DNA of 64,000 nucleotides from Marininema mesophilum. Lineage in GTDB: Bacteria > Bacillota > Bacilli > Thermoactinomycetales > DSM-45169. Where the stretch lies: contig NZ_FNNQ01000009.1 of assembly GCF_900106775.1 (NCBI RefSeq), forward strand, positions 94,564-158,563, in the 5' to 3' direction. Positions 41,013 to 49,229 of this stretch are shown piece after piece. The notes beneath the pieces were generated by a model that searched no databases, was not told the origin of the DNA, and worked only from the letters and a program-made list of their open reading frames with translations. Within the stretch, counting starts at the first letter, position 1, and each line of letters opens with the position of its first letter. The position numbers and the translations under genes were made by a program.

Positions 41013-42219
41013 TGCCGAAATACTCCTTTGCCTTCTTTAAACCCGCGACCAATCGATCGATATCGGATTCATTATTGTAAAGATAGAAGCTGGCACGAGC
41101 CGTTGCTGTCACCTCTAACCAACGCATCAATGGTTGACAGCAATGATGGCCTGCACGAATGGCGATCCCTTCAGCATCCAGAACCGTCGCTAGATCATGA
41201 GGATGGACGGTATCGAGGTTAAAGGTGACCATTCCTGTGCGATCCTTACGAGGGCCATACATGCTAACTCCCTCAAGTTCTCCCATCCGCTCCATCGCAT
41301 AGGCCACAAGATGACGGTCATGAGCATCGATGGTATCCATTCCGATGGATTCCAGATAATCAACCGCAGCTCCTAGTCCAACGGCACCAGCAATGATCGG
41401 CGTACCCCCCTCAAACTTCCAGGGGAGCTCTTTCCAATCTGAATCATAAAGGCCAACCGTGCTGATCATTTCCCCACCGAATTCAATTGGCTCCATGGCA
41501 TTAAGCAACGCTTCCTTACCATAGAGAACACCAATTCCTGTAGGGCCAACCATTTTATGACCGGAGAAAGCCAAGAAGTCACAATCTAGATCCTGAACAT
41601 CTACTTTCATATGGGGCACACTCTGCGCGGCATCAATAACAATCACGCCACCCTTCGCATGAACCCAACCGGCTAATTCCTTCACCGGAAAAACCGTACC
41701 GAGTACATTGGATACCTGGGCAATAGCAACGAGTTTTGTACGATCCGTAATTGCTGCCTTTGCCTTATTCAGATCCAGTGTCCCATCCGGTTCTAATTCA
41801 AAATATTTTAATGTAGCACCTGTTACTTTGGCTACTTGCTGCCAAGGAATTAGGTTGCTGTGATGCTCTGAAGGAGAGATAAGAATCTCATCCCCTTCCT
41901 TCAGATTCTCACGGGCGTAGCTGGAAGCAACCAGATTCAGCCCTGTTGTTGTCCCCCGGTTAAAAATAATTTCCTGGGTAGATCCTGCGTTTATAAAACG
42001 ACGAACTTTTTCCCTAGCCCCTTCATAAGCATCGGTGGCGCGAGAACCCAGGGTGTGCACTCCACGATGCACATTGGAATTCATCGTTTTATAATAGGTT
42101 TCCACAGCCTCAATCACTTTAAACGGCTTTTGGGAAGTAGCCCCACTATCAAGATATATCAAAGGGTTTCCGTTCACTTGCTGGTCGAGGATCGGAAAAT
42201 CTTTAATATATTGGCTCAT
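40999..42219 (-). CDS. sufS: Cysteine desulfurase SufS
   Basis: 406 residues. It carries the PLP Lys in FLAFSGHKMVGPTGIGVLYG, the active-site Cys loop IRAGHHCCQPLM and IYLDSGATSQKPFKVIEAVE at the start. It removes sulfur from cysteine and transfers it to SufU. ATG 42219 overlaps the sufD stop (ATGA). Confidence 0.96.
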   Translation of the reverse strand: MSQYIKDFPILDQQVNGNPLIYLDSGATSQKPFKVIEAVETYYKTMNSNVHRGVHTLGSRATDAYEGAREKVRRFINAGSTQEIIFNRGTTTGLNLVASSYARENLKEGDEILISPSEHHSNLIPWQQVAKVTGATLKYFELEPDGTLDLNKAKAAITDRTKLVAIAQVSNVLGTVFPVKELAGWVHAKGGVIVIDAAQSVPHMKVDVQDLDCDFLAFSGHKMVGPTGIGVLYGKEALLNAMEPIEFGGEMISTVGLYDSDWKELPWKFEGGTPIIAGAVGLGAAVDYLESIGMDTIDAHDRHLVAYAMERMGELEGVSMYGPRKDRTGMVTFNLDTVHPHDLATVLDAEGIAIRAGHHCCQPLMRWLEVTATARASFYLYNNESDIDRLVAGLKKAKEYFGNVFR

Positions 42220-43520
42220 GAGCTAAGCTTCCCTTCGATGACATCCGTAATCCGCTCGCGCAAGGAATCAAAGGGGATTGTATCCAATACTGGCCCGACA
42301 AAGCCAAAGATGACTAGGCGCTCCGCTTGTCTACGGGAAAGACCCCGTGACATGAGATAGAACATTTGAATCGGATCAATTTTCCCTACACTCGCTGCGT
42401 GACCAGCTTGAACGTCGTTTTCATCAATCAAGAGAATGGGGTTGGCATCCCCACGGGCCTCAGGAGAAAGCATCAACACTTTTTCAGCTTGAACCCCGTT
42501 TGCCTTCGTAGCACCCTTCTCGATTTTGGTAACACCGTTTAAAATGGTTTGGGCTGCGTCCAACATCACACCCCGTGCAACGATATTCGTCTCGGTGTGT
42601 GTACCCCAGTGGTGGAACGTAGAGGTGATATTGGAGCGTTGTTCTCCGGCACCCACAGTGATAGCCTTTATCTCTCCATTGGAGCCAGAACCCTGCATAT
42701 GCGTGGTGTTATCTGAGATTGTCCGACCACCATTTAGATCTCCAACCGTCCAGTCAAGGTGAGCATCTCGGCCGACCACAGTCCGGCGATAGGCAACTTC
42801 TGTAGTCTCCTCACCATGGGTATGGAGGCTGGCAACACTTAATCGAGCATTGTCACCTAGGAATACTTCAAATGCACCATTCACTACTGCATCTGAGTCC
42901 TCGTCGGAGACAAAGTTTGCGATGATGCTGGCATTTGCTCCTGTTTCCAATACAACGAGCACATGGGGGAAGTTCCCTACACCTTTACCACTCGCCCAGA
43001 ACAGTGCTTGAAAGGGTAGTTCTACCGCGACGTTTTTCGGTACATAAAGAAGGAGTCCACCGCTAAATAGTGCTGTATGCAAAGCGGCCAAACGGTGCTC
43101 ATTCGGATTAATCCCATCCGTCATAAAATGTTTTTGTACCAGATCGCCATGTTCCCGAGCTGCTGTTGCGATATCTGTAAAGATGACTCCTTTTTCTTTT
43201 AGATCAGCAGATAGTTGCTGATACACAGGACTGGAGTTCTTTTGCACAAAAACATGATCTTCTTTTTCCGCCGATACAAACTGTCGGACATTCTCCGGCA
43301 ACGTATCAATCGTTGTTAGCGCCTCTTCCCCACGGTAAGGGTCAAAGGAAGTAAAGTTCCAACGGTCAATGCGCGTCTTCTCCAGTTTGGGCAGGGAGAG
43401 CTTCGCGGCCTCGTCTAGAGCGGCAAGGCGTTTTTGTAACATCCACGTAGGCTCTTCTTGTGACTGGGAAATTTGCGTAACAATTTGACGGTCGAAGAGT
43501 TGTTCTGTATTGACGCTCAT
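42216..43520 (-). CDS. sufD: Fe-S cluster assembly protein SufD
   Basis: 434 residues, sharing with SufB the C-terminal fold (SVGKIDPIQMFYLMSRGLSR, QAERLVIFGFVGPVL) and the conserved late Ala-Gly-His-Ala segment (DVQAGHAAS). It is a scaffold partner of SufB and SufC, involved in iron entry. ATG 43520 is chosen since GGAGGAGGG lies six bases upstream; the longer frame includes that site. Confidence 0.95.
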   Translation of the reverse strand: MSVNTEQLFDRQIVTQISQSQEEPTWMLQKRLAALDEAAKLSLPKLEKTRIDRWNFTSFDPYRGEEALTTIDTLPENVRQFVSAEKEDHVFVQKNSSPVYQQLSADLKEKGVIFTDIATAAREHGDLVQKHFMTDGINPNEHRLAALHTALFSGGLLLYVPKNVAVELPFQALFWASGKGVGNFPHVLVVLETGANASIIANFVSDEDSDAVVNGAFEVFLGDNARLSVASLHTHGEETTEVAYRRTVVGRDAHLDWTVGDLNGGRTISDNTTHMQGSGSNGEIKAITVGAGEQRSNITSTFHHWGTHTETNIVARGVMLDAAQTILNGVTKIEKGATKANGVQAEKVLMLSPEARGDANPILLIDENDVQAGHAASVGKIDPIQMFYLMSRGLSRRQAERLVIFGFVGPVLDTIPFDSLRERITDVIEGKLSS

Positions 43521-43537
43521 CTCATACCCTCCTCCGC

Positions 43538-44326
43538 TCAAGCCTGTTGCTCGGCAGTTTCGTCTTCGATGCCCAGCTCTTCTTTTACCCAGTCATACCC
43601 TTCAGCTTCTAGACGTTCAGCAAGTTCAGGGCCACCTGATTTGACAATACGACCTTGCATCGTTACATGAACAAAGTCAGGTGTCACATAGTTCAACAGA
43701 CGCTGATAGTGGGTGATGATCAAGAAGCCTGTGTTTGGGTTACGCATCCCATTGACACCCTCAGCTACCACTTTGAGGGCATCGATATCGAGACCCGAAT
43801 CGATTTCATCAAGAATCGCGATACGAGGTTCCAACATCAGAAGCTGGAGGATTTCATTCCGTTTCTTTTCCCCACCGGAGAACCCTTCGTTGAGATAACG
43901 ATTAGCAAAGGATTCATCCATATTAAGTTGATCCATCTTCTTATCCATTTGTTTGATAAACTTCATGATGGAAACTTCGTTACCTTCACCGCGCTTCGCA
44001 TTCACTGCGCTGCGCAGGAAGTCCGAGTTAGTTACTCCACTGATTTCGGAGGGATATTGCATCGCGAGGAACAAACCTTTGCGAGCACGCTCATCCACTT
44101 CCATCTCCAGTACGTCTTCACCGTCCAAAGAAACATCCCCAGAGGTGACCTCATAACGTGGATGACCCATCAAAGCCTGAGCAAGGGTGGATTTACCAGT
44201 CCCGTTCGGACCCATGATCGCGTGGATTTCGCCGCCTTTTACTTCTAAGTTCACGCCTTTGAGGATTTCTTTTTCCTCGATAGATACCTGAAGATCTTTT
44301 ATCGTCAGTTTAGGAACCGTCGACAT
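43538..44326 (-). CDS. sufC: Fe-S cluster assembly ATPase SufC
   Basis: 262 residues. It is an ABC-type ATPase with Walker A GPNGTGKST, signature SGGEKKRNE and Walker B IAILDEIDSGLD. ATG 44326 follows GGAGGAATG; an upstream in-frame extension lacks a site. It is first in the suf operon, with a candidate promoter at 44477-44505, leaving a leader of roughly 140 bases. Confidence 0.96.
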   Translation of the reverse strand: MSTVPKLTIKDLQVSIEEKEILKGVNLEVKGGEIHAIMGPNGTGKSTLAQALMGHPRYEVTSGDVSLDGEDVLEMEVDERARKGLFLAMQYPSEISGVTNSDFLRSAVNAKRGEGNEVSIMKFIKQMDKKMDQLNMDESFANRYLNEGFSGGEKKRNEILQLLMLEPRIAILDEIDSGLDIDALKVVAEGVNGMRNPNTGFLIITHYQRLLNYVTPDFVHVTMQGRIVKSGGPELAERLEAEGYDWVKEELGIEDETAEQQA

Positions 44327-44476
44327 GTGTGCATTCCTCCATATTCTCTTCACCCTAGGAATCAGCGACATTCTCCGCGATTCCCCGTATGCAGGTGGAA
44401 ATGGTTATGTTACGATAAGTTGGATACAGGTAAGCTGATCCTGTTTTTAGACTTATTCTCACCTGATTCTCATTCC

Positions 44477-44505
44477 ATTCTATCTCATGACCCCAGATGA
44501 TTCAA
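44477..44505 (-). promoter_or_regulatory. Candidate sigma-A promoter of the suf operon
   Basis: TTGAAT at 44505-44500, a 17-base spacer and TAGAAT at 44482-44477 on the minus strand. The leader that follows contains an AGAATCAGGTGAGAAT stretch, but no clear regulator site. Confidence 0.5.
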
Positions 44506-44625
44506 GGTTTCCGTAATTAGGATCTATTTCCTCTCAAATATGGATTTATCCTCACCATCGTTTCTTTTATCTCAAGGAGGACAGTCAATGGGCAGTGCAA
44601 AATTGATGGGAAGCTCGTTGAGACA

Positions 44626-44814
44626 TTGATGAAACCCATCCGATGCATTGAATGTTATCGCCAGCGCCCCGGTGGACGATGCGATTTTTGCCCCCTCCAT
44701 CGTAAGAATCGACCCTTGTATGAATCCATTGGCGATGGTTGGTATGTACGTAAAGAAGAGAAGAAGCCTGGTAATCAACATGATTCTCCTGACACCCAGA
44801 GTGAATCATCATAA
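44626..44814 (+). CDS. Small Cys-rich (zinc-ribbon-like) protein
   Basis: 62 residues: MMKPIRCIECYRQRPGGRCD, FCPLHRKNRPLYES, then a polar tail. Two C-x-x-C pairs (CIEC and CDFC plus a His) suggest a zinc knuckle. A strong AAGGAGG lies at 44575-44581, but it serves an ATG at 44588 in another frame. That frame encodes 13 residues and stops in TGATG, overlapping this start, so the two may be coupled. Alternatively a frameshift separates an N-terminal QCKIDGKLVETL extension, which lies in the same frame as this protein. No family is recognised. Confidence 0.5.
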   Translation: MMKPIRCIECYRQRPGGRCDFCPLHRKNRPLYESIGDGWYVRKEEKKPGNQHDSPDTQSESS

Positions 44815-44849
44815 GGTATATGGGCTAGTCTGTTAATCACACTTTTATG

Positions 44850-44870
44850 CACCGCTTCAAGCGGTGTTTT
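44850..44870 (+). terminator. Terminator after the Cys-rich small gene
   Basis: CACCGCTT-ca-AGCGGTG then TTTTATTGTG. Another short hairpin (CCTTTCCTTAAAAGGAAAGG) lies near 44908. From there to 45235 no gene is visible. Confidence 0.75.
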
Positions 44871-45084
44871 ATTGTGTCTATCTATCTTAAGCCTTTCCAT
44901 TAACCTTTCCTTAAAAGGAAAGGATCATGAGGTTAAGATCAATTACAAACTTAACTTTTATTCCAGTTCCAGCGGATCCCAAACCATCGTTTTCCTATCT
45001 ATCCAATACAAAATAAAAGTAAACTAACCCATGGCGAAAGTGCAAATGATATTTGAAAGAGAAACTAGCATTCAAAAATAAGAG

Positions 45085-45113
45085 AAAGTACCTTTTCAAC
45101 GAAAAGGTACTTT
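45085..45113. terminator. Hairpin terminator
   Basis: AAAGTACCTTTT-caacg-AAAAGGTACTTT, 120 bases past the B3/B4 gene. It is symmetrical and may work in both directions. Confidence 0.6.
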
Positions 45114-45235
45114 ACTTTACACTTCAGCACACACATCCATAACCAGATGATAACAGTCATAAACTGCAAAGGTACACAAACCCAGATCACTTTCCATCAT
45201 TAGTGAAGCTTAGCAAGTAAAGTGTTATCTTCTGT

Positions 45236-45898
45236 CTATTGAAAGATAAAACATGAAGTTTGCTGAGCTCCAGCATAGGTTCCCAATAGTTCTTTTGCAT
45301 AGTCCAAGGATTGCGAAATGGGTTTAGCGCCTCCAAATGATATGATCACCATCATGATGTTCACCGTGCTTTGCGTGATCATCGAACGTTTTGAATCAGC
45401 AGTAGGGCTTCCAAAAGGGCCTTTTTCATCGAAAAAAACCGGAAGATTGACCAAAGATATATCTTGTTTACCAATCCCCTTGTAAGTCTCTGCTTCATTC
45501 CCTACTCGAAACGTTATAGGGGGTTTTAAACAAGCAAGGTCATACGAGCCTACTGCGTGGAAAGATTCTAATGAGAGAAGATTATTGATATCTACAATCG
45601 TGTTTACTTTGTAAAGACCCTTTTTCTGAAGAATTCTCCGTAATAACGCCTCAGAAGAGCCTCGATAACGGGAAGGAGTCTTTCCTAATCGTTTATAGGT
45701 TGTCCGTAACGCTTGGATCTCGGGGACCTCGGATACTTGATCTAGTGAGTAACTTGCCAGAAGCTTTTTCTCAGTCTCTTTGATCTCCTCCCATAATCCC
45801 ATTGGGGGATGCGATGAGGGGGAGATCGTCGTGGTAATAACCCCTATAGTCAGATGAGGAGCAGCTTCTCTAAGATTCTTAGCAATCTTGATCTCCAT
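45236..45898 (-). CDS. B3/B4 tRNA-binding-domain protein
   Basis: 220 residues. The segment from about 65 to 200 (YKRLGKTPSRYRGSSEALLR, NTIVDINNLLSLESFHAVGS, YDLACLKPPITFRVGNEAET) matches free-standing B3/B4 proteins related to the phenylalanyl-tRNA synthetase beta-subunit editing domain. Some free-standing relatives hydrolyse mischarged tRNA; the role here is not settled. ATG lies after GGAGGTG, which overlaps the stop of the EamA gene, so the two are translationally linked. Confidence 0.85.
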   Translation of the reverse strand: MEIKIAKNLREAAPHLTIGVITTTISPSSHPPMGLWEEIKETEKKLLASYSLDQVSEVPEIQALRTTYKRLGKTPSRYRGSSEALLRRILQKKGLYKVNTIVDINNLLSLESFHAVGSYDLACLKPPITFRVGNEAETYKGIGKQDISLVNLPVFFDEKGPFGSPTADSKRSMITQSTVNIMMVIISFGGAKPISQSLDYAKELLGTYAGAQQTSCFIFQ

Positions 45899-45901
45899 AG
45901 G

Positions 45902-46810
45902 TTACACCTCCCCATCCAAGGGAGTGAATGGAGGGTTTTCTTTTTTATTGGTCGATAACAAGAGCAAGGACACCAACAATAGAATAACCCCGATCCAACC
46001 AAGGGAATTCAATCGTTCACCGATAAAGGTGACCGCTAGCACTGTAGCAGTTAAAGGTTCTAAGAGTACTGCTACAGATGCCTGCGTAGCTTTCGTTTGC
46101 TTTAATCCCTTGATATAAATAATATAGGCAAACGTAGTGGGTACCCAGCCGAGAAATAGGAGTACTGCCCATACCTCTAACTGAGGCCCTGGAAATTTCA
46201 AAAACGGGAGCATAAGAAACGCTCCTACAGTAAAAGCTCCAGCAATAATACGCAGCGGTTCAACACGATCCAATAGCTTTTTGCCTGCTAATGTGTATCC
46301 AGCATAGCAACAAGAAGCGACTAGGGATAGAATATTACCCGATAAGAAATCGATATTCGATAAGCCTTTTAAACTGTTAATTCCAATCAAAAAGGTTACA
46401 CCGAAAACTCCTATAACCAATGAAATGGCTGTTTTGCCACTCCAAGATTCTCGGAGAAAAAACCGGGCACATAAATGAACCCATATGGGAGCCATACAAA
46501 TCGTCACCAACGTCGCCGTTGATACCATGGTTCGATCTACCGCAGAGAAGTAACTAATCTGGTAACCAGCAAGCGCGATACCAAAAAGGAGTAGGAGCCC
46601 CTTTTGTGATGGATTTAACGGTTGAACGGCTTTCTCACTGCTTCGTGTAAATCGATTGATGGTCAGCATCAATGGTGCAGCAAAGAGGAGCCTCCATGCC
46701 CCAACGGCTAAAGGTTCCATTTGGAAATTTGAAATCAGCCATTTCCCTATGATTCCAGTTGTTCCCCACATCACTGCAGCCATACAAATTAAAGCTAATC
46801 CGTTACGCAT
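45902..46810 (-). CDS. EamA/DMT family transporter
   Basis: 302 residues with ten TM segments in two EamA repeats. Landmarks are AAVMWGTTGIIGKWLISNF in TM1, TLVTICMAPIWVHLCARFFL closing the first repeat and SVAVLLEPLTATVLAVTFIG (P-x-x-A-x-x-x-x-x-x-x-G-E) near the end. It exports small metabolites or amino acids, substrate unknown. ATG 46810 is preferred over TTG 46825, which is part of the GGGAGGG site. It may be preceded by a leader peptide frame (46868-46918) and is coupled to the B3/B4 gene. Confidence 0.92.
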   Translation of the reverse strand: MRNGLALICMAAVMWGTTGIIGKWLISNFQMEPLAVGAWRLLFAAPLMLTINRFTRSSEKAVQPLNPSQKGLLLLFGIALAGYQISYFSAVDRTMVSTATLVTICMAPIWVHLCARFFLRESWSGKTAISLVIGVFGVTFLIGINSLKGLSNIDFLSGNILSLVASCCYAGYTLAGKKLLDRVEPLRIIAGAFTVGAFLMLPFLKFPGPQLEVWAVLLFLGWVPTTFAYIIYIKGLKQTKATQASVAVLLEPLTATVLAVTFIGERLNSLGWIGVILLLVSLLLLSTNKKENPPFTPLDGEV

Positions 46811-46867
46811 ACCGATCCCTCCCAAATTTATCGGGATCGGGATATCATATGGCCCCCAATCCCGTTT

Positions 46868-46918
46868 TTAAAGAAAAACAAGATTGGAGGGAGGGGGCAA
46901 AACTCCTTTTAATTCCAT
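46868..46918 (-). CDS. Possible 16-residue leader peptide before the EamA gene
   Basis: AGAGGTGATCCT precedes ATG 46918 with correct spacing. The peptide is MELKGVLPPPSNLVFL, stop TAA, with three consecutive prolines. Immediately after, the message can fold CCTCCAATC with GGGATTGGGGG. A Pro-run leader plus hairpin resembles attenuation or ribosome-stalling leaders. It is also possible that this is chance. Confidence 0.4.
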   Translation of the reverse strand: MELKGVLPPPSNLVFL

Positions 46919-47105
46919 AGGATCACCTCTTACTTATTAACTCAGGCTACTGCAGAGTTTACTGAAAGATTACTTAAACCTACCATAGAAAAAACTCTTT
47001 GAACAACAACAATTATTCCCACTCAAGGAGTACTCTGTCCAGAAGCGATACTGGCGAAAAGGCCCATTTTTCCGAACACTACTTCAGATGGCTCTTTAGT
47101 TCACA

Positions 47106-47996
47106 CTAATGGATGTCCCGTTTCTTAAACCGTCCACCCTGTACTTCATTGAGGTTGCCAACCGCAAGAAATGCGCCTTCGTCCAAATCTTCAACAATCG
47201 ATTTTAACTTCGCCTCCTCTAGACGAGTGATGACACAAAAGATTACTTTCTTATTATCTCCCGTATAAGCTCCTTCCCCATTTAGGTAAGTTACTCCTCG
47301 ACCTAAACGATTCAGGATCGCTTCCCCTAGCTCTTCAGCCTGCTCGCTAATAATCCATGCCGCTTTTGTCTCATCAAAGCCTTCCATCGTAATATCAATG
47401 GTTTTAAATGCGATGAAATAGGCGATTAAAGAATACATTGCTCGATCCCAACCAAAGACAAAACCTGCACTGCCGAGAATAAAGATATTAAAAAACATCA
47501 CTGTCTGCCCTACCGAAAAGGGAAGTCGTTTATTGAACAAAATCGCTAGTATTTCTGTCCCGTCCAATGAGCCCCCATAGCGAATGACCATCCCCACGCC
47601 AATCCCTAGAATGATCCCACCAAATACGGAAGCTAGTAGGGGATCATCAGTCAAGGGTTCTACTGGAATAAGGAGAGATGTCCCGATAGACATGACGATA
47701 ACCCCAAACAGCGTGGATATCGCAAAGGTTTTTCCTATTTGCTTGTATCCTAAAAAGAAAAAGGGCAAATTAAGAAGAAAGAGTATTGCTCCAAGTGGTA
47801 CACTCGTAAGGTAGGAAAGAATAATCGATATCCCAACTATCCCACCATCAATTACTTTGTTAGGGACCAAGAAGATCTCCAACCCGACAGCAACAAACGC
47901 TGCACCCAAAAAGATAAGAATGGCTCGTTTTAAGATTCTTAACTTGCTCAACTTCTTATGCTGCCTTCCTTTTAATACCGTCGCACTCTGTTCCAA
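47106..47996 (-). CDS. YitT family membrane protein (DUF161/DUF2179)
   Basis: 296 residues. Five or six TM segments (residues 25-185, with FLVPNKVIDGGIVGISIILS and RYGGSLDGTEILAILFNKRL) form the DUF161 part. The C-terminal 80 residues (VIFCVITRLEEAKLKSIVED, DLDEGAFLAVGNLNEVQGGR) form the DUF2179 cytoplasmic domain. The family is abundant in Bacillales with poorly defined transport-like functions. TTG 47996 follows GAGGTGAGGG. Confidence 0.93.
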   Translation of the reverse strand: MEQSATVLKGRQHKKLSKLRILKRAILIFLGAAFVAVGLEIFLVPNKVIDGGIVGISIILSYLTSVPLGAILFLLNLPFFFLGYKQIGKTFAISTLFGVIVMSIGTSLLIPVEPLTDDPLLASVFGGIILGIGVGMVIRYGGSLDGTEILAILFNKRLPFSVGQTVMFFNIFILGSAGFVFGWDRAMYSLIAYFIAFKTIDITMEGFDETKAAWIISEQAEELGEAILNRLGRGVTYLNGEGAYTGDNKKVIFCVITRLEEAKLKSIVEDLDEGAFLAVGNLNEVQGGRFKKRDIH

Positions 47997-48057
47997 ACCC
48001 TCACCTCGTCTATATTGATTAACTATCGCGATGAATCCATTTTCAGGAGGAAGTTTA

Positions 48058-48585
48058 ATGACACAGTTTTACCTCGTCCGACACGGCGAACCCTACTGGG
48101 AGCTAACAGATGAACGACAATTGATCGGAGTGCAACGGGATCTTGTCCCTCTTTCAACTAAAGGGGAGCGAGAGGCAAAACAGGTAGCCTATGATCCACG
48201 TTTCGCCAAAGCAGACCTCATTATAACCTCTCCCTATACACGAGCCCTGCAAACTGCATCCATCATCAGTCGTATTCTCGACCTGCCCATCCAAGTGGAA
48301 TATGATCTACACGAGTGGATACCCGATCAAACTCTTTCCTATGATTCCTTTGAAAAATTAAAGGAGCTTCGGGCAGACTTTAGACGCCATAAGGGAATAC
48401 ATCCGCCTGATGAGTACCCTGTATGGGAAACAATGGAGAGTATCATCCATCGCGTCCAACATGTACTGGAGCGCTACCGTGATCGACAACGAGTCATCGT
48501 GATCTGTCATGGCACGGTCATCCGCGCTATCACTGGTGCAGAAGATGAATTGGATCATTGTGGTATCCAAGAGTGGGAACTATAA
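48058..48585 (+). CDS. Histidine phosphatase (phosphoglycerate-mutase-like) family protein
   Basis: 175 residues. It carries the catalytic RHG motif in FYLVRHGEPYWE at residue 8, LSTKGEREAKQVAYDPRF, ITSPYTRALQTASIIS and the second catalytic His in VIVICHGTVIRAITG. These are the signatures of branch 1 histidine phosphatases. ATG 48058 follows AGGAGGAAG; the 48031 frame start is upstream of that site. The substrate is unknown. It converges with the next gene, five bases apart, without a visible terminator. Confidence 0.9.
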   Translation: MTQFYLVRHGEPYWELTDERQLIGVQRDLVPLSTKGEREAKQVAYDPRFAKADLIITSPYTRALQTASIISRILDLPIQVEYDLHEWIPDQTLSYDSFEKLKELRADFRRHKGIHPPDEYPVWETMESIIHRVQHVLERYRDRQRVIVICHGTVIRAITGAEDELDHCGIQEWEL

Positions 48586-48590
48586 GAGGA

Positions 48591-49163
48591 TTAACCCTCT
48601 TCCCTCACCATCATCCACTCTTCGCGTAGCATCCCCATTTTGATCGAATCATAGTATTTACTTTCCACTATACGAGCTTTTCGAATCCTGCCCTCTTCAA
48701 TCATCCCGATTCGTTTTGCAAGTCGTATCATTCGTTCATTGCCTGACCAAGTCGAGATGCCTAGACGCACAGTAGCAAGATGCTGGAAAAGGTAGTCGAT
48801 CCATAGGCGAAAAGCTTCTGTTCCATATCCTCCAGACCAGTATCGTGAATCATAGATTACTAGACCTGTCTCCAGCCAATCAGTACCTTCATCCACCCAG
48901 TAACGACTAACGATCCCTTTCAACACCCCATCAATCTCTATTCCCAACCGCCAACGAGTCTCCCCTTTTTCCTGAGCAAGAAAATTTCTTTCCCACCTCC
49001 TTTTAAATTGAGTATAGCTGAGCTCCTCCACCGCATAATAGGGACCATTCCAACGATGATGCTCTTGATCCTCGGCTTCATATTCCCAATACCAAATCGT
49101 ATCCAGATCTTCCTTTGTCACATCTCGTAAATGAACACGTTCACCCTTAATCGAAACAAGCAT
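48591..49163 (-). CDS. GNAT family acetyltransferase (RimJ/RimL type)
   Basis: 190 residues with VHLRDVTKEDLDTIWYWEYE at the start, then ITGLVIYDSRYWSGGYGTEA-like acetyl-CoA loop (seen as RYWSGGYGTEAFRLWIDYLF) and VRLGISTWSGNERMIRLAKR. This pattern fits protein or antibiotic acetyltransferases of the RimJ/L branch. ATG follows AAAGGAG. It lies 28 bases downstream of the pepF terminator hairpin, so it is probably transcribed separately. Confidence 0.88.
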   Translation of the reverse strand: MLVSIKGERVHLRDVTKEDLDTIWYWEYEAEDQEHHRWNGPYYAVEELSYTQFKRRWERNFLAQEKGETRWRLGIEIDGVLKGIVSRYWVDEGTDWLETGLVIYDSRYWSGGYGTEAFRLWIDYLFQHLATVRLGISTWSGNERMIRLAKRIGMIEEGRIRKARIVESKYYDSIKMGMLREEWMMVREEG

Positions 49164-49190
49164 TAATTATCTCCTTTATGAAAAAATTGT

Positions 49191-49223
49191 TCAACGACCC
49201 CTTACATGGGAAGGGGTCGTTGA
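49191..49223 (-). terminator. Terminator of the distal oligoendopeptidase gene
   Basis: TCAACGACCCCTT with its perfect complement and a 7-base loop, followed by ACAATTTTTT on the minus strand, right after the stop codon. Confidence 0.85.
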
Positions 49224-49229
49224 TTTTAA

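Noticed and set aside
44400..44500. Fur-like box in the suf leader (TGAGAATCAGGTGAGAAT)
   Set aside because: It matches only half of the Fur 7-1-7 dyad and lacks the second arm.
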